Origin: Prochlorococcus sp. AG-355-G23
GTDB lineage: Bacteria > Cyanobacteriota > Cyanobacteriia > PCC-6307 > Cyanobiaceae
Length of the DNA: 32,193 bases
Direction of reading: 5' to 3'
NCBI GenBank assembly: GCA_003278765.1
Contig: QCDK01000011.1
Span: 1 to 32,193, forward strand
The notes below the pieces were generated by a model, which worked only from the letters and a program-made list of their open reading frames with translations, made no database searches and was not told the origin of the DNA. The translations under genes and the position numbers were made by a program. This document shows, piece by piece, positions 10,265 to 20,220 of the stretch (positions are counted from its first letter, which is position 1; each line of letters starts with the position of its first letter).

Positions 10265-11092
10265 TTGACTGATTTTTTGGTAGCTGCATTGCAAATTACA
10301 AGTACTTCAAATGTTGAAGCAAATTTTACTGAAGCAGAAGAACAGATTGAATTAGCTGCTAGAAGAGGTGCTGAGTTAATAGGATTGCCTGAGAATTTTG
10401 CTTTTTTGGGAGGAGATGATGAAAAACTTAGATTAGCCTCTGAATTGTCTGAGAAGTGTTCAAATTTCCTAAAAACTATGTCACAAAGATATCAAGTATT
10501 TCTTTTGGGAGGAGGGTATCCCGTCCCGGCTGGTGATGATAGTCATACTTTTAATAGATCAGCCTTATTTGGGAAAGATGGACAAATTTTGGCAAAATAC
10601 GACAAGATTCATTTGTTTGATGTTGATTTGCCAGATGGAAATTTATATAAAGAATCATCTACTATTTTATCTGGAGCAGATTATCCACCTGTTGTGGATG
10701 TCCCAGGTTTATGCAAAATAGGATTGTCGATTTGTTATGACGTTAGATTTCCCGAACTCTATAGATATTTGTCTTCCAATGGTGCGGAGCTAATTATGAT
10801 TCCCGCAGCTTTTACAGCATTTACTGGAAAAGATCATTGGCAAATCCTATTACAAGCAAGAGCAATTGAAAATACAGCATATGTAGTCGCTCCAGCTCAA
10901 ACTGGGATTCATTATGGAAGAAGGCAAAGTCATGGCCATGCAATGGTAATTGACCCTTGGGGAACAGTTTTATCTGATGCTGGGAAAACTCAGGGAGCTG
11001 CAGTAGCACCTGCTGATAAAGAAAGAGTAAAGAAAATTAGGGAGCAAATGCCAAGCCTTAAACATAGAAAAAACAAATTGTTTCCAAACTAA
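10265..11092 (+). CDS. Carbon-nitrogen hydrolase (nitrilase superfamily, Nit1/omega-amidase type)
   Basis: Members of this branch hydrolyse C-N bonds of small amides; Nit1/Nit2 relatives act on deaminated glutathione or 2-oxo-acid amides. The 275-aa protein has the complete catalytic triad: Glu43 in GLPENFAFLGG, Lys114 in KYDKIHLFDVD, and Cys157 in GLSICYDVRFPELYR. The start is a TTG at 10265 with a good AGGAG at 10253-10257 seven bases before it, which supports this unusual codon. Its stop shares one base with the ATG of the amidase gene. Substrate cannot be decided from sequence. Confidence 0.88.
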   Translation: MTDFLVAALQITSTSNVEANFTEAEEQIELAARRGAELIGLPENFAFLGGDDEKLRLASELSEKCSNFLKTMSQRYQVFLLGGGYPVPAGDDSHTFNRSALFGKDGQILAKYDKIHLFDVDLPDGNLYKESSTILSGADYPPVVDVPGLCKIGLSICYDVRFPELYRYLSSNGAELIMIPAAFTAFTGKDHWQILLQARAIENTAYVVAPAQTGIHYGRRQSHGHAMVIDPWGTVLSDAGKTQGAAVAPADKERVKKIREQMPSLKHRKNKLFPN

Positions 11093-12177
11093 TGATAAAG
11101 TTTTTAGATAATAAACTTTCTCGTTATTTATCCGTTTTTTTATTTTTAAATTCTTCAATCCTTCCAGTTAAATCTTCAAGTGCTCTTGCAGCATGGGCTA
11201 TAAATACTAATGGGGTTTTAGAATTAAGAACTAAATCAAATACAAATTTAAAAGCATACTTTCAAAAGGCTAACCAAATATCGGGAGATAGATTCTGGGT
11301 AGATTTTCCAGGAGAATTAAAAAATCCCAGAACAATAAAAGGTAATGGCCCAATAAAAGAAATTAGATTAGGTAAACCAGACAAGGGTAAAACAAGACTA
11401 GTAATTGAATTCAAGGAAGAGACTTATTTGAAACCTTTGACATGGCAAATGGTTGGCTTAGATCAAAACAGATGGAGAATAAAACTATTTAAGCCAAAAT
11501 ATACATTTAAAAAGATTGGTGAAGGTTTAGTTGAAAAGAAAAGACGAAATATCAAAGCAAATCAAAATTTAATTCATAAGAAGAAAAACAATTATGGTTA
11601 CTTTAAACTCCCAGAGGTAAAACGAAATAAGTTTGAGGTTGTAATCGATCCAGGGCATGGAGGACCTGATCCAGGAGCAATAGGTATTGGTGGTATTAGA
11701 GAAACAGATATTGTTCTAGAGGTTTCAAAAATAATTAAAAATTTACTTTCTGAGAAAGGTGTCAAAGTAAGATTGACTAGAACAAATGACGTTGATTTGG
11801 ATTTACCTCCAAGAGTTTCCATTGCTAATAATACGGATGCAGATATCTTTGTAAGTATTCATGCAAATGCCTCGAGAGGTAAAAGAAGAGACATAAATGG
11901 ATTGGAAACCTTTTATTACAGAGGGTGGAGAGGAAGATTACTCGCGAAAAGAATTCAAAAACAAATTTTAAGAGTTTCCCCTGGGAGTCCTGATCGAGGA
12001 GTTAAACAAGGTCGATTTTATGTTATTAAAAATACTAGGATGCCTGCAGTTCTTGTAGAAATTGGCTTTTTAACAGGAAGATTAGATGCAAGAAGATTAG
12101 AAAAAATAACACATCGAAAAAGATTAGCCTATGCAATTGCAAAAGGCATCCTCGAATATCTAGATAAAGTAGGGTGA
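11092..12177 (+). CDS. N-acetylmuramoyl-L-alanine amidase, exported (AMIN + Amidase_3)
   Basis: This zinc amidase cuts the bond between MurNAc and the peptide stem during wall remodelling or cell separation in the periplasm. The 361-aa protein begins with a signal-like hydrophobic stretch (about residues 10-33), then an AMIN-type beta domain (about 35-135), a basic linker, and the Amidase_3 catalytic domain from about 182. Zinc ligands and catalytic residues are visible as His189 in DPGHGGPDPGA, Glu204 in RETDIVLE, His257 in SIHANAS, and Glu323 in VEIGFLTG. The gene overlaps the nitrilase by one base and murI by four bases, so translation is probably coupled. Confidence 0.93.
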   Translation: MIKFLDNKLSRYLSVFLFLNSSILPVKSSSALAAWAINTNGVLELRTKSNTNLKAYFQKANQISGDRFWVDFPGELKNPRTIKGNGPIKEIRLGKPDKGKTRLVIEFKEETYLKPLTWQMVGLDQNRWRIKLFKPKYTFKKIGEGLVEKKRRNIKANQNLIHKKKNNYGYFKLPEVKRNKFEVVIDPGHGGPDPGAIGIGGIRETDIVLEVSKIIKNLLSEKGVKVRLTRTNDVDLDLPPRVSIANNTDADIFVSIHANASRGKRRDINGLETFYYRGWRGRLLAKRIQKQILRVSPGSPDRGVKQGRFYVIKNTRMPAVLVEIGFLTGRLDARRLEKITHRKRLAYAIAKGILEYLDKVG

Positions 12178-12968
12178 AACTTAAAATAGGTATATTTGAT
12201 AGCGGAATAGGTGGTTTTACTATTCTTAATTCTTTACTAAAAACGCGTAAAGATGTAGAAGTTTTTTATTTGGCGGATACAAAAAGAATACCTTTTGGGA
12301 ACAAAAATTCTAAAGAGATAAGATTAATTGCAGAGGAGATTTGTACTTTTTTTGTTGATAAGAATTTGGATGCACTTTTAGTTGCTTGTAACACCACAAA
12401 CGCGTGTGCGCTTGATATCCTAGAAGAAAATTTAAAGGTCCCTTGTTTTGACCTTATAAACTCAGTATCGGAAATAGTTGATAAACAAATAATTGGTGTC
12501 CTAGCAACACGAACAACTGTTCGATCATCGTATTACAAGAAAGCTATAAATGATAAAAAAGAGAATACGATAATATTTCAGCAAGAATGTCCAGAATTTG
12601 TATCAGAAATTGAAAAAGAAAAATTAAATCTTGACAAGTTAAATAGTCTTTCAGACTTATACTTAAGACCACTGATAAACAAAAATATTGAAGAATTAAT
12701 ACTTGGATGTAGTCACTATCCTTTAATTTATGACTTTTTAAGAAAAAAATTAGATTCAAATATAAAAATTATTGATCCATCGGTAGCATTAATAAAAAAA
12801 TTTAATGAATCTTTTGCTATTCCAGAAACTGACCGCTATGAGAGTATTTCTCTCGAAAATGTCAAATTTTTTGTTACTTCAGAAAGAGATAAGTTTTCCA
12901 ATAAAGTAAAATTTTGGCTTGGAATTAATAAAGAAATTAGGGTGGTTAACCTCCGAAGTAATGTTTGA
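12174..12968 (+). CDS. murI: Glutamate racemase
   Basis: MurI converts L- to D-glutamate for peptidoglycan. The 264-aa protein starts IGIFDSGIGGFTIL and has both catalytic cysteines: Cys72 in VACNTTNACA and Cys179 in LGCSHYPLI. The start is the GTG at 12174 inside the last codons of the amidase gene (GTGA overlap of four bases). Together with the preceding wall amidase this forms a small wall-metabolism pair. Confidence 0.94.
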   Translation: MKLKIGIFDSGIGGFTILNSLLKTRKDVEVFYLADTKRIPFGNKNSKEIRLIAEEICTFFVDKNLDALLVACNTTNACALDILEENLKVPCFDLINSVSEIVDKQIIGVLATRTTVRSSYYKKAINDKKENTIIFQQECPEFVSEIEKEKLNLDKLNSLSDLYLRPLINKNIEELILGCSHYPLIYDFLRKKLDSNIKIIDPSVALIKKFNESFAIPETDRYESISLENVKFFVTSERDKFSNKVKFWLGINKEIRVVNLRSNV

Positions 12969-12995
12969 TTCCTTAAGATATATAAGAGGTCAATC

Positions 12996-13967
12996 ATGAA
13001 TACAGTAACAGAGCTACTACAACCAGTTGAAAATGATCTTGATGATCTTATTTTAGAACTGAAAAATCTAATAGGAGCTGGCCACCCAATTCTTCAAGCC
13101 GCAGCAGAACACCTTTTTAGTGCTGGGGGGAAAAGGTTGAGACCTGGGATAGTTTTATTGATTTCAAAAGCTATATCTCCGGAATTTTGCTTGACAACCA
13201 AACATAAAAGGCTTGCTGAAATAACTGAGATGATTCATACAGCCTCATTAGTCCATGATGATGTTGTTGATGAGGCTTCTACAAGAAGAGGAGTTGATAC
13301 AGTTCATAGTAGATTTAATACCAGAGTAGCTGTTTTGGCGGGTGACTTTTTATTCGCTCAAGCAAGTTGGCACCTAGCAAATCTTGACAATGTAAATGTA
13401 GTTAAATTACTTAGTAGAGTAATAATGGATTTAGCAGAAGGTGAAATTAAACAAAACTTAAATAGATTTGATTCGGCTCAATCTTTCCCCAAATACATCA
13501 ATAAAAGTTATTGTAAAACAGCATCATTAATAGCCAATAGTTGCAAAGCAGCTGGAGTTTTGAGTGGGATTAATGACGAGAACTTGAACTCGCTGTACGA
13601 TTTTGGCAAAAATATTGGTTTAGCATTCCAAGTTGTAGATGACATTCTTGACTTTACTGGTAATGATAAACAACTTGGAAAACCTGCTGTAAGTGATCTT
13701 GCTAGTGGTTATCTTACCGCCCCAGTTTTATATGCCCTAGAAGAAAATAAACAATTGTCAGTTCTTATAAACAGAGAACTTGCTGAAAAAGATGATTTAG
13801 ATGATGCTCTTAATATCATCATGAACTCTAAAGCTATTGAAAGTTCAAGAAAACTGGCTGAGGATTTTGCAATGCTTTCTAAGGAAGCTATAGTCTGGCT
13901 TCCTGATTCAGAATATAAAAGAGCTTTAATGGCTCTTCCAGAATTTGTTCTAAGCCGTATTTACTAG
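12996..13967 (+). CDS. sds: Long-chain polyprenyl diphosphate synthase (probable solanesyl-PP synthase)
   Basis: This enzyme extends prenyl diphosphate with IPP, in cyanobacteria mainly to make the C45 tail of plastoquinone. The 323-aa protein shows GGKRLRPG, the first Asp-rich motif HDDVVDEASTRRG (Asp88, 89, 92) and the second QVVDDILDF (Asp215, 216, 219). The ATG at 12996 is preceded by AAGAGG at 12984-12989, six bases away. Product length is not fixed by the motifs; solanesyl is inferred from the organism and the family. Confidence 0.88.
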   Translation: MNTVTELLQPVENDLDDLILELKNLIGAGHPILQAAAEHLFSAGGKRLRPGIVLLISKAISPEFCLTTKHKRLAEITEMIHTASLVHDDVVDEASTRRGVDTVHSRFNTRVAVLAGDFLFAQASWHLANLDNVNVVKLLSRVIMDLAEGEIKQNLNRFDSAQSFPKYINKSYCKTASLIANSCKAAGVLSGINDENLNSLYDFGKNIGLAFQVVDDILDFTGNDKQLGKPAVSDLASGYLTAPVLYALEENKQLSVLINRELAEKDDLDDALNIIMNSKAIESSRKLAEDFAMLSKEAIVWLPDSEYKRALMALPEFVLSRIY

Positions 13968-14061
13968 ATCTATTAGAAATAAATCTTTGAGCTAAATTAA
14001 TATTAAAATTTTTGAAAACCCTAATTTTTTCGACTAAATTTATTAAGCATAGATTTATTTA

Positions 14062-16044
14062 ATGTCATTAGATAAAAAAAATTCAATCAATAACATACTT
14101 GAAGAAAAGAGAATTTTTCCTCCATCAAAAAAATTTGCAGAAAACTCAAATATTAGTACTCAAGAAGAATTACTAAATCTAAAAAAACAAGCATCAGATA
14201 ATCCTATTCAGTTTTGGGAATCTTTTGCAAAATCTGAATTAGATTGGTTTGAGCCATTTCAAACTGTATTAGATAACGAAAATGCGCCCTTTTTTAAATG
14301 GTTCAAAGAAGGGAAACTCAATATTACGTACAACTGCTTAGATAGACACATTAAGAGAGGGCTTGGACTTAAGACCGCACTTATATGGGAAGGCGAACCG
14401 GGAGATAGCAAAAAATATACTTACGAAGAACTCCTAAAAGAGGTATGTAAAGCAGCTAATGCATTAAAAGCAATTGGTGTAAAAAAAGGAGATTTGGTAT
14501 GTATTTATATGCCGATGATTCCTGAAGCGATGTTTGCGATGTTAGCTTGTGCAAGAATTGGCGCACCTCATTCAGTTGTCTTTGGAGGATTTTCTTCAGA
14601 AGCTTTAAAAGATAGGTTAATTGATGGAAATGCAAGATATGTTATTACTGCTGATGGGGGTTTTAGAAAAGATAAAGTGATTGAACTTAAGCAAGCAGTT
14701 GATGCGGCAATTGAAAATGGGGCAGATAAAGTTGTTGAAAAAGTTGTTGTTGTTCAACGAACCAAAAAAAACATTTCGATGGTTGATGATAGAGATTTAT
14801 GGTGGCACGAATTATTAAAAGATCAAAAAGATCAGTGTGAACCAGAAATAATGAATAGTGAAGATAGACTTTTTATTCTTTATACTTCAGGCTCTACTGG
14901 AAAGCCCAAAGGTGTAGTTCACACTACAGGTGGTTATAATCTTTGGTCCCATTTGACATTTAAATGGATTTTTGATTTGAAAGATGACGATATTTATTGG
15001 TGTACTGCTGATGTTGGTTGGATTACAGGTCATAGTTACATAGTTTATGGGCCTTTATCTAATGGTGCTACAACCTTAATGTATGAGGGAGTGCCAAGAC
15101 CCTCAAATTTAGGGGCTTTTTGGGAAATTGTTCAAAAATATAAGGTTTCAATTTTTTATACTGCACCAACTGCAATAAGAGCATTTATGAAGTCTGGTCG
15201 TGAAATCCCTGATAAATATAATCTTAAGAGTCTTAGAGTTTTGGGTACAGTTGGAGAACCAATTAATCCTGAAGCATGGATGTGGTACAAAGATGTTATT
15301 GGTAAAAATAAATGCCCTATTGTTGATACTTGGTGGCAAACTGAGACTGGTGGTGTGATGATAAGTCCCTTACCTGGAGTGGTTGCTACGAAGCCTGGTT
15401 CGGCTACTTCCCCTCTGCCAGGAATCGAAGTTGAAATCGTCGATAAGAATGGAAATAAGGTTAAAGAAAATGAGGGTGGCTATTTAATTATTAAGAAACC
15501 ATGGCCAGGCATGATGAGAACAATTCACGGAAACTCAAAGAGATATTTGGAGAGTTATTGGGAATATATTTCCTTTAAAGGAGAAAAAAATGTTTATTTT
15601 GCTGGAGATGGAGCACGCATTGATGAAGATGGATATATATGGATTATGGGAAGAGTTGATGATGTCATAAGTGTTTCAGGTCATAGGTTAGGAACAATGG
15701 AAATAGAATCTGCTTTGGTAAGTCATAAATCAGTTGCAGAGTCTGCAGTCGTTGGCAAAAAAGATGATTTAAAAGGTGAAGTTATAGTTGCTTTTGTATC
15801 TCTAGAGAAAGACGTGAAAGGTTCTTCAGAATTAGTAGAGGATCTAAAGAAACATGTTGTTAATGAAATTGGAATTATCGCAAAGCCTGAAAAGATTATA
15901 ATTTCTGACTCTCTTCCGAAAACACGAAGTGGAAAAATTATGAGGCGAATTTTAAGATCTTTAGCTGCTGGAGAAAAAATTAGCGGTGATATAAGCACTC
16001 TTGAAGATAGTTCTGTTTTGGAAAAGCTGAAAGAATTATCCTAA
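14062..16044 (+). CDS. acs: Acetyl-CoA synthetase (AMP-forming)
   Basis: Acs activates acetate with ATP and CoA to acetyl-CoA through an acetyl-AMP intermediate. The 660-aa length matches the family. Visible motifs are [18 protein letters not shown] (the adenylate-forming P-loop), [10 protein letters not shown] in the acetyl pocket, [20 protein letters not shown] before the hinge, and [11 protein letters not shown] with Lys625, the lysine whose acetylation inactivates this enzyme in many bacteria. A 94-bp gap separates it from sds. The last four bases CTAA are shared with the stop of the convergent DUF1350 gene. Confidence 0.96.
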   Translation: MSLDKKNSINNILEEKRIFPPSKKFAENSNISTQEELLNLKKQASDNPIQFWESFAKSELDWFEPFQTVLDNENAPFFKWFKEGKLNITYNCLDRHIKRGLGLKTALIWEGEPGDSKKYTYEELLKEVCKAANALKAIGVKKGDLVCIYMPMIPEAMFAMLACARIGAPHSVVFGGFSSEALKDRLIDGNARYVITADGGFRKDKVIELKQAVDAAIENGADKVVEKVVVVQRTKKNISMVDDRDLWWHELLKDQKDQCEPEIMNSEDRLFILYTSGSTGKPKGVVHTTGGYNLWSHLTFKWIFDLKDDDIYWCTADVGWITGHSYIVYGPLSNGATTLMYEGVPRPSNLGAFWEIVQKYKVSIFYTAPTAIRAFMKSGREIPDKYNLKSLRVLGTVGEPINPEAWMWYKDVIGKNKCPIVDTWWQTETGGVMISPLPGVVATKPGSATSPLPGIEVEIVDKNGNKVKENEGGYLIIKKPWPGMMRTIHGNSKRYLESYWEYISFKGEKNVYFAGDGARIDEDGYIWIMGRVDDVISVSGHRLGTMEIESALVSHKSVAESAVVGKKDDLKGEVIVAFVSLEKDVKGSSELVEDLKKHVVNEIGIIAKPEKIIISDSLPKTRSGKIMRRILRSLAAGEKISGDISTLEDSSVLEKLKELS

Positions 16045-16763
16045 TCAGATTCATCAATTAAATTGGAAATTTTTTTTATAGTATTTCTTTTTAATTCATC
16101 ATCGGCCCAGTTTCCCAAAAAATTTTCTCTTAGTCCTGCGCTTGCAATTATAGTGTGTGTACCTTTTAACATTACTCCCTTTGAATTATCTTCCTTTCTT
16201 GCTTTCAGACAAGAAAATAATTTATCTGTTTGATCTAATTCATCTGAGTTGAATTTTATTAGGAAGTTATTTTTTTGATTATATGTTTTTTCAATTAATC
16301 GCAAAGTTCTTTCAGGGCTTGGGCTGAATTCACTGTTAAATTCTAATTTTCGAGAAATTTGTTTTAATAATGGAATAGATTTATTAGCACTGAAGTTGTT
16401 AAAACTTATTGATATGAATTTTTCGCAATTTCTTCCACCATCAGGAGAAATTAGATGAAGTTTGCAGCCTAGGCTATGGCCAATTCTTATTGAAGGAATT
16501 GATGTCCCTATTCTCTTTGATAAAGATATTCGACAATTCTTGAAATCCCTCCATGCTTTAATAGCAAGTTGTTGGTGATCAAATTGTGGAGTATATTTAT
16601 ATGCATGTACTGCATAGTTTTTATTAATTAAACTTTCTATGAATCTTTTATAAGTTAAATCTGGTTTAGAAGCCAGATAACTTCCACCAATGAATTCTAC
16701 AATTTTTTTAGGATTTGAAGGCCAATAACAAAAATTATTAAATTGATATTTTGTAAAAGTCAT
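16041..16763 (-). CDS. DUF1350 family protein, possible alpha/beta hydrolase
   Basis: This 240-aa protein matches the DUF1350 family of cyanobacteria and plastids, whose function I do not know. It has an alpha/beta-hydrolase look: an oxyanion-like [12 protein letters not shown] at 21-32, and a nucleophile-elbow sequence [13 protein letters not shown] with Ser97. A possible catalytic His lies in GTHTIIAS near the C-terminus. No signal peptide is seen. It is convergent with acs and shares its stop. Confidence 0.78.
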   Translation of the reverse strand: MTFTKYQFNNFCYWPSNPKKIVEFIGGSYLASKPDLTYKRFIESLINKNYAVHAYKYTPQFDHQQLAIKAWRDFKNCRISLSKRIGTSIPSIRIGHSLGCKLHLISPDGGRNCEKFISISFNNFSANKSIPLLKQISRKLEFNSEFSPSPERTLRLIEKTYNQKNNFLIKFNSDELDQTDKLFSCLKARKEDNSKGVMLKGTHTIIASAGLRENFLGNWADDELKRNTIKKISNLIDESD

Positions 16764-16880
16764 CTTTCATAAACTAAAAATGTTTCAGAAATTATTTTCT
16801 TATCATTTTTCTTAATTTATATTAATTTAAGAGAAATTTTTATTAAATGCGTCAAGATAAATAAAAGTGTTTTCAGGTAA

Positions 16881-17660
16881 TTGGAACTATCTAACAAAAA
16901 AGAATTAAATCAATTGGATATTCTTCAGGATCAAGTTATCAGTTATCCCTCTGAGGATAGTTTTGCTAATCAGAATAAAAAAATTGAAAAAATTTTAATT
17001 CTTGATACTGAAACAACAGGTTTAGATGAAAATAAAGATGAAGTGATAGAGATAGGTTGTATTTTGTTTGATGTATCTTTTAAATGTGTACTTTCACAGG
17101 TCTCATTTTTATTCCCAGTTAGGAATAATGACGCAGAATATGTTAATGGTATATCTGCAGAAGTAACTAATATCTCTCAACCATGGGAAGATGGAATGAA
17201 TTTTTTTTTAAAACTTGTTGATAGTTCGGATTTCATTGTCGCGCATAATGTAGAGTTTGATAAGAAATGGTTTGGGAAAGGAAGATTACCTAAACTTAAT
17301 AAAAAATGGATATGTAGTTTAGAAGATATTAATTGGTCTTTCCAAAAATCACTAAAAAATAGACCCTCAGTAACTGATTTAGCTTTATCTTTTTCAATAC
17401 CAGTTTGGAATTTACATAGAGCTTTATCTGATTGCTTTTACATATCTGAAGTCTTCAAAAAATGTGATAATTTAGAGGAACTTTTACTTAAAGCTACTGA
17501 ACCGAGGTTTTTATACAAGGCACTGATTAGTTACGAAGATAGGTCTTTAGCTAAAAATGCTGGGTTCAGATGGAATAGTCCTGTGCAAGGAGCTTGGTCA
17601 AGAAAATTAACTACTGATGAGGCAAAAAATCTTGATTTTAGAGTTGAGATTTTGAATTAA
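16881..17660 (+). CDS. DEDDh 3'-5' exonuclease with a small C-terminal extension
   Basis: The core is a DnaQ-like exonuclease with all active-site residues: Asp42 and Glu44 in ILDTETTGLDE, Asp127 in HNVEFDKKW, His179 and Asp184 in HRALSDC. It is not fused to a polymerase. After the nuclease fold, residues ~215-245 hold SYEDRSLAKNAGFRWN and GAWSRKL, a short unit resembling the small 'LAKxxGxRWD...W' domains of some phage and helicase-associated proteins. The TTG at 16881 comes immediately after an in-frame TAA, so the gene cannot start earlier. Whether it acts on DNA repair intermediates or RNA is unknown. Confidence 0.84.
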   Translation: MELSNKKELNQLDILQDQVISYPSEDSFANQNKKIEKILILDTETTGLDENKDEVIEIGCILFDVSFKCVLSQVSFLFPVRNNDAEYVNGISAEVTNISQPWEDGMNFFLKLVDSSDFIVAHNVEFDKKWFGKGRLPKLNKKWICSLEDINWSFQKSLKNRPSVTDLALSFSIPVWNLHRALSDCFYISEVFKKCDNLEELLLKATEPRFLYKALISYEDRSLAKNAGFRWNSPVQGAWSRKLTTDEAKNLDFRVEILN

Positions 17661-17690
17661 CATTTATTTAATTTTTGACTAAGAAAATAT

Positions 17691-18113
17691 TTAGTGCATC
17701 TTACAAGGCATCCACTTATCTCCCATTTTATGTGCTCCAATACATCCGTATTTTAAAGCAGTCTTTTCAGCCTCTCGTTTAGTGTTAAATAGATCTGACA
17801 TCATATTTTCCTTATTTGAATTTGAAATTTGTTTGGAATGATTATGATGATTTTTATTAGAATTAGGTGAATACTCCCATATCCCCATAGTAGTAACACC
17901 TGCAGAGATAATTCCCATTCCGACTACTGATAAATTGACTATTCCCATTGCGACTGCACCAAAAGAAAATACACCCATTGGGACTACCCCTATACTTATT
18001 ACTCCCATTGGCACTATTCCTATTGAAACTATACCAAGAGGTGCTATTCCAAAAGCAATTTTTTTTGGTTTTGTACCGCAATGTTGATTCTCTTTACTTT
18101 TATTAATTCCCAA
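17691..18113 (-). CDS. Glycine/hydrophobic pentapeptide-repeat protein with DUF3721-like tail
   Basis: The 140-aa protein has three parts. Residues 22-81 are six decapeptides, each two units of the form G-[IV]-x-x-[MLIF] (GIAPLGIVSI, GIVPMGVISI, GVVPMGVFSF and so on). Next is a polar Asn/His/Ser linker (82-105). The C-terminus (about 112-140) reads EAEKTALKYGCIGAHKMG and ends in MPCKMH, with Cys124, His128, Cys137 and His140; this resembles the small DUF3721 domain of cyanobacteria. The repeat could form a beta-helix or pack in the membrane; neither is proven. The start is a TTG at 18113, with a stop six codons upstream. Function unknown. Confidence 0.72.
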   Translation of the reverse strand: MGINKSKENQHCGTKPKKIAFGIAPLGIVSIGIVPMGVISIGVVPMGVFSFGAVAMGIVNLSVVGMGIISAGVTTMGIWEYSPNSNKNHHNHSKQISNSNKENMMSDLFNTKREAEKTALKYGCIGAHKMGDKWMPCKMH

Positions 18114-18211
18114 TAGTTTTTCTAAATGTTAAATTAAAATTGTCTCACAAAATAACCAATCAAAGATTAATTTCTAGATGAATTAAAAATTTTGAATTAT
18201 TTTTTAGAACT

Positions 18212-19492
18212 TTGAATAACTTAAAAAACCTAAGAGGAACAGTAGACCTATTTCCTGATCAATTAATAAAGTGGCAAAACGTTGAAAAAATTTTATTAGA
18301 ACAGCTTTCTAGAGCGTCCATCAAAGAAATAAGAACACCAATATTGGAAATGACCGAATTATTTATAAGAGGAATTGGTGAAGGAACAGATGTTGTCAGT
18401 AAGGAAATGTATACATTTCTTGATAGGGGGGAGAGATCTTGCACTCTAAGACCTGAAGGAACAGCCTCAGTCGCACGAGCGTTAATACAAAATGGAATAT
18501 CGTCTAATCCTCTTCAAAAACTTTGGTACATGGGTCCTATGTTTCGATACGAAAGACCTCAAGCAGGCAGGCAAAGACAGTTTCATCAATTAGGTGTTGA
18601 GTTTATAGGACATGATTCAGTTAGAAGTGATGTTGAAATAATTGCTTTAGCTTGGGATGTATTGGGTAAATTAGGAATAAAAGAACTCAATCTTGAAATA
18701 AATACGTTAGGTGATACTAATGACAGATCAAATTTTCAAAAATCTTTTTTAAAATGGCTAGAAATAAATAAAGATTCTCTTGATTTAGATTCTCAGAATA
18801 GAATTTCTAAAAATCCTTTGAGGATTTTGGACTCAAAGAATATACAAACAAAAAAAGCTCTTGAAGATGCACCGAGATTATTTAATTTTTTATCTGAAAA
18901 AAGTCATAGTAGATATTCAGACTTAAAAAAACAATTAGAGTTTTTAAAAATACCCTACGTGGAAAATTTTAATTTAGTAAGAGGTTTAGATTATTACACC
19001 CATACTGCCTTTGAAATTACTAGTGGGGCTTTAGGTTCCCAAGCTACAGTTTGCGGGGGAGGAAGATACGACGATTTAATAAAACAAATGGGAGGCCCAA
19101 ACACCCCGGCAATTGGATTTGCTATTGGTCTAGAAAGATTAATTTTACTTGCAGGGAAAGAGCTTGAAGTTCCAAGAATTACTGATATTTATATTATTAA
19201 TCAAGGCTTAATTGCTGAATCACTAGCTATGGATTTATCTAGAAAATTAAGAAATTTTGATTTGATAGTTGAGTTAGATTTAAGTGGAGCCTCATTCTCT
19301 AAACAATTTAAGAAGGCAAATAAACTAAAATCTAAAAGTATTATTGTCATTGGTGATGATGAGGCAGATAAAAGAGAATTTTTAATAAGACTCTTTGATC
19401 AATCAGATAATGAAAATAAAGAAGAGGCTATATCTTTTGATGATTATATTAAATTAGAAAATTGGATTAATAAAAACTTGTTTGCGAAGTGA
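18212..19492 (+). CDS. hisS: Histidyl-tRNA synthetase
   Basis: HisS charges tRNA-His. The 426-aa class II synthetase shows LRPEGTASVAR, motif 2 GPMFRYERPQAGRQRQFHQ, the histidine-specific loop VRGLDYYTHTAFEI, and motif 3 TPAIGFAIGLERL, followed by a C-terminal anticodon-binding domain (about 335-426). The start is a TTG at 18212. Its TGA overlaps the ATG of the next small gene by one base, so the two are probably translated together. Confidence 0.95.
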   Translation: MNNLKNLRGTVDLFPDQLIKWQNVEKILLEQLSRASIKEIRTPILEMTELFIRGIGEGTDVVSKEMYTFLDRGERSCTLRPEGTASVARALIQNGISSNPLQKLWYMGPMFRYERPQAGRQRQFHQLGVEFIGHDSVRSDVEIIALAWDVLGKLGIKELNLEINTLGDTNDRSNFQKSFLKWLEINKDSLDLDSQNRISKNPLRILDSKNIQTKKALEDAPRLFNFLSEKSHSRYSDLKKQLEFLKIPYVENFNLVRGLDYYTHTAFEITSGALGSQATVCGGGRYDDLIKQMGGPNTPAIGFAIGLERLILLAGKELEVPRITDIYIINQGLIAESLAMDLSRKLRNFDLIVELDLSGASFSKQFKKANKLKSKSIIVIGDDEADKREFLIRLFDQSDNENKEEAISFDDYIKLENWINKNLFAK

Positions 19493-19782
19493 TGCTTTTG
19501 ATGTTGGTAATAATTTTTCTTTTGATAATTATTTTATTTAATTTAATAAATTTTCTTAAATTAAATAAAAAACAAAAACGCTTGAAGGCTAAAAATTTAA
19601 CAACTTTCAATAAGAAGAATCTTAATAATTGGATGAATTTAAGCAAAAAAGAGCGTTATAACTTATCAAAACAAGACTCTTTTGACTATAAGGATAGAAG
19701 AAAACTTTTGTTAGAGGAAATTAGAAAAGAGTACAAAGAAATATCTAGGGAAAATTCGAAGAAAAATATTAAGAAAAAATAA
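19492..19782 (+). CDS. Small membrane-anchored basic protein, unknown
   Basis: I do not recognise this 96-aa protein. It begins with one strongly hydrophobic segment (about residues 2-20, mostly Leu/Ile/Val/Phe) and continues as a highly charged Lys-rich, probably helical tail on the inner side of the membrane. The ATG at 19492 overlaps the hisS stop by one base (TGATG); a GTG one codon earlier is also possible. The overlap and its position two bases before the next gene suggest a hisS operon. Confidence 0.65.
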   Translation: MLLMLVIIFLLIIILFNLINFLKLNKKQKRLKAKNLTTFNKKNLNNWMNLSKKERYNLSKQDSFDYKDRRKLLLEEIRKEYKEISRENSKKNIKKK

Positions 19783-19784
19783 TT

Positions 19785-20084
19785 ATGGAAAATTTCTGGA
19801 CTTCTAATAAACCCATAAAAGGATTAAGACATTTTGTCTTAGTAAATGAGACTAAAGAACAAGGAAATATTATTTTTTCGATGGTTTCTGTTCTTGATTC
19901 TGAAATTAATTTAAAAACTACTTACGAAGAATTAATAAATAGTGGAAATTGGTACAAGGGTTGGATCAATCTTCCAAAGCTTCAATCGATTACAGAAGAA
20001 TACATTAACTATAAATCCATCAATAAAGGAGAAGGTATCGATGAGATATTTATAAATGAAGATTCTTTATTTAATATTTCTTAA
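19785..20084 (+). CDS. DUF2389-like small Trp-containing protein
   Basis: The 99-aa protein starts WTSNKPIKGLRHFVLV, continues with a beta-rich segment and has NSGNWYKGWINLPK near residues 52-65. This spacing resembles the cyanobacterial and proteobacterial DUF2389 (Trp-rich) family, whose function is unknown. The C-terminal ~35 residues extend beyond that core. It lies two bases after the preceding small membrane protein. The assignment rests on my reading of conserved Trp and His positions and is moderate. Confidence 0.62.
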   Translation: MENFWTSNKPIKGLRHFVLVNETKEQGNIIFSMVSVLDSEINLKTTYEELINSGNWYKGWINLPKLQSITEEYINYKSINKGEGIDEIFINEDSLFNIS

Positions 20085-20220
20085 TTTGATTTAAATTATT
20101 CAGATCTCTTTTTTTTACTAATACTAGGTTTTTTGTTACTTAATAATTATTTAAAAGTTGTACCCCTTTCAAAAAAATAAAATTAACGTTATTAAGGATT
20201 AATATTATTAACTTAATTCA

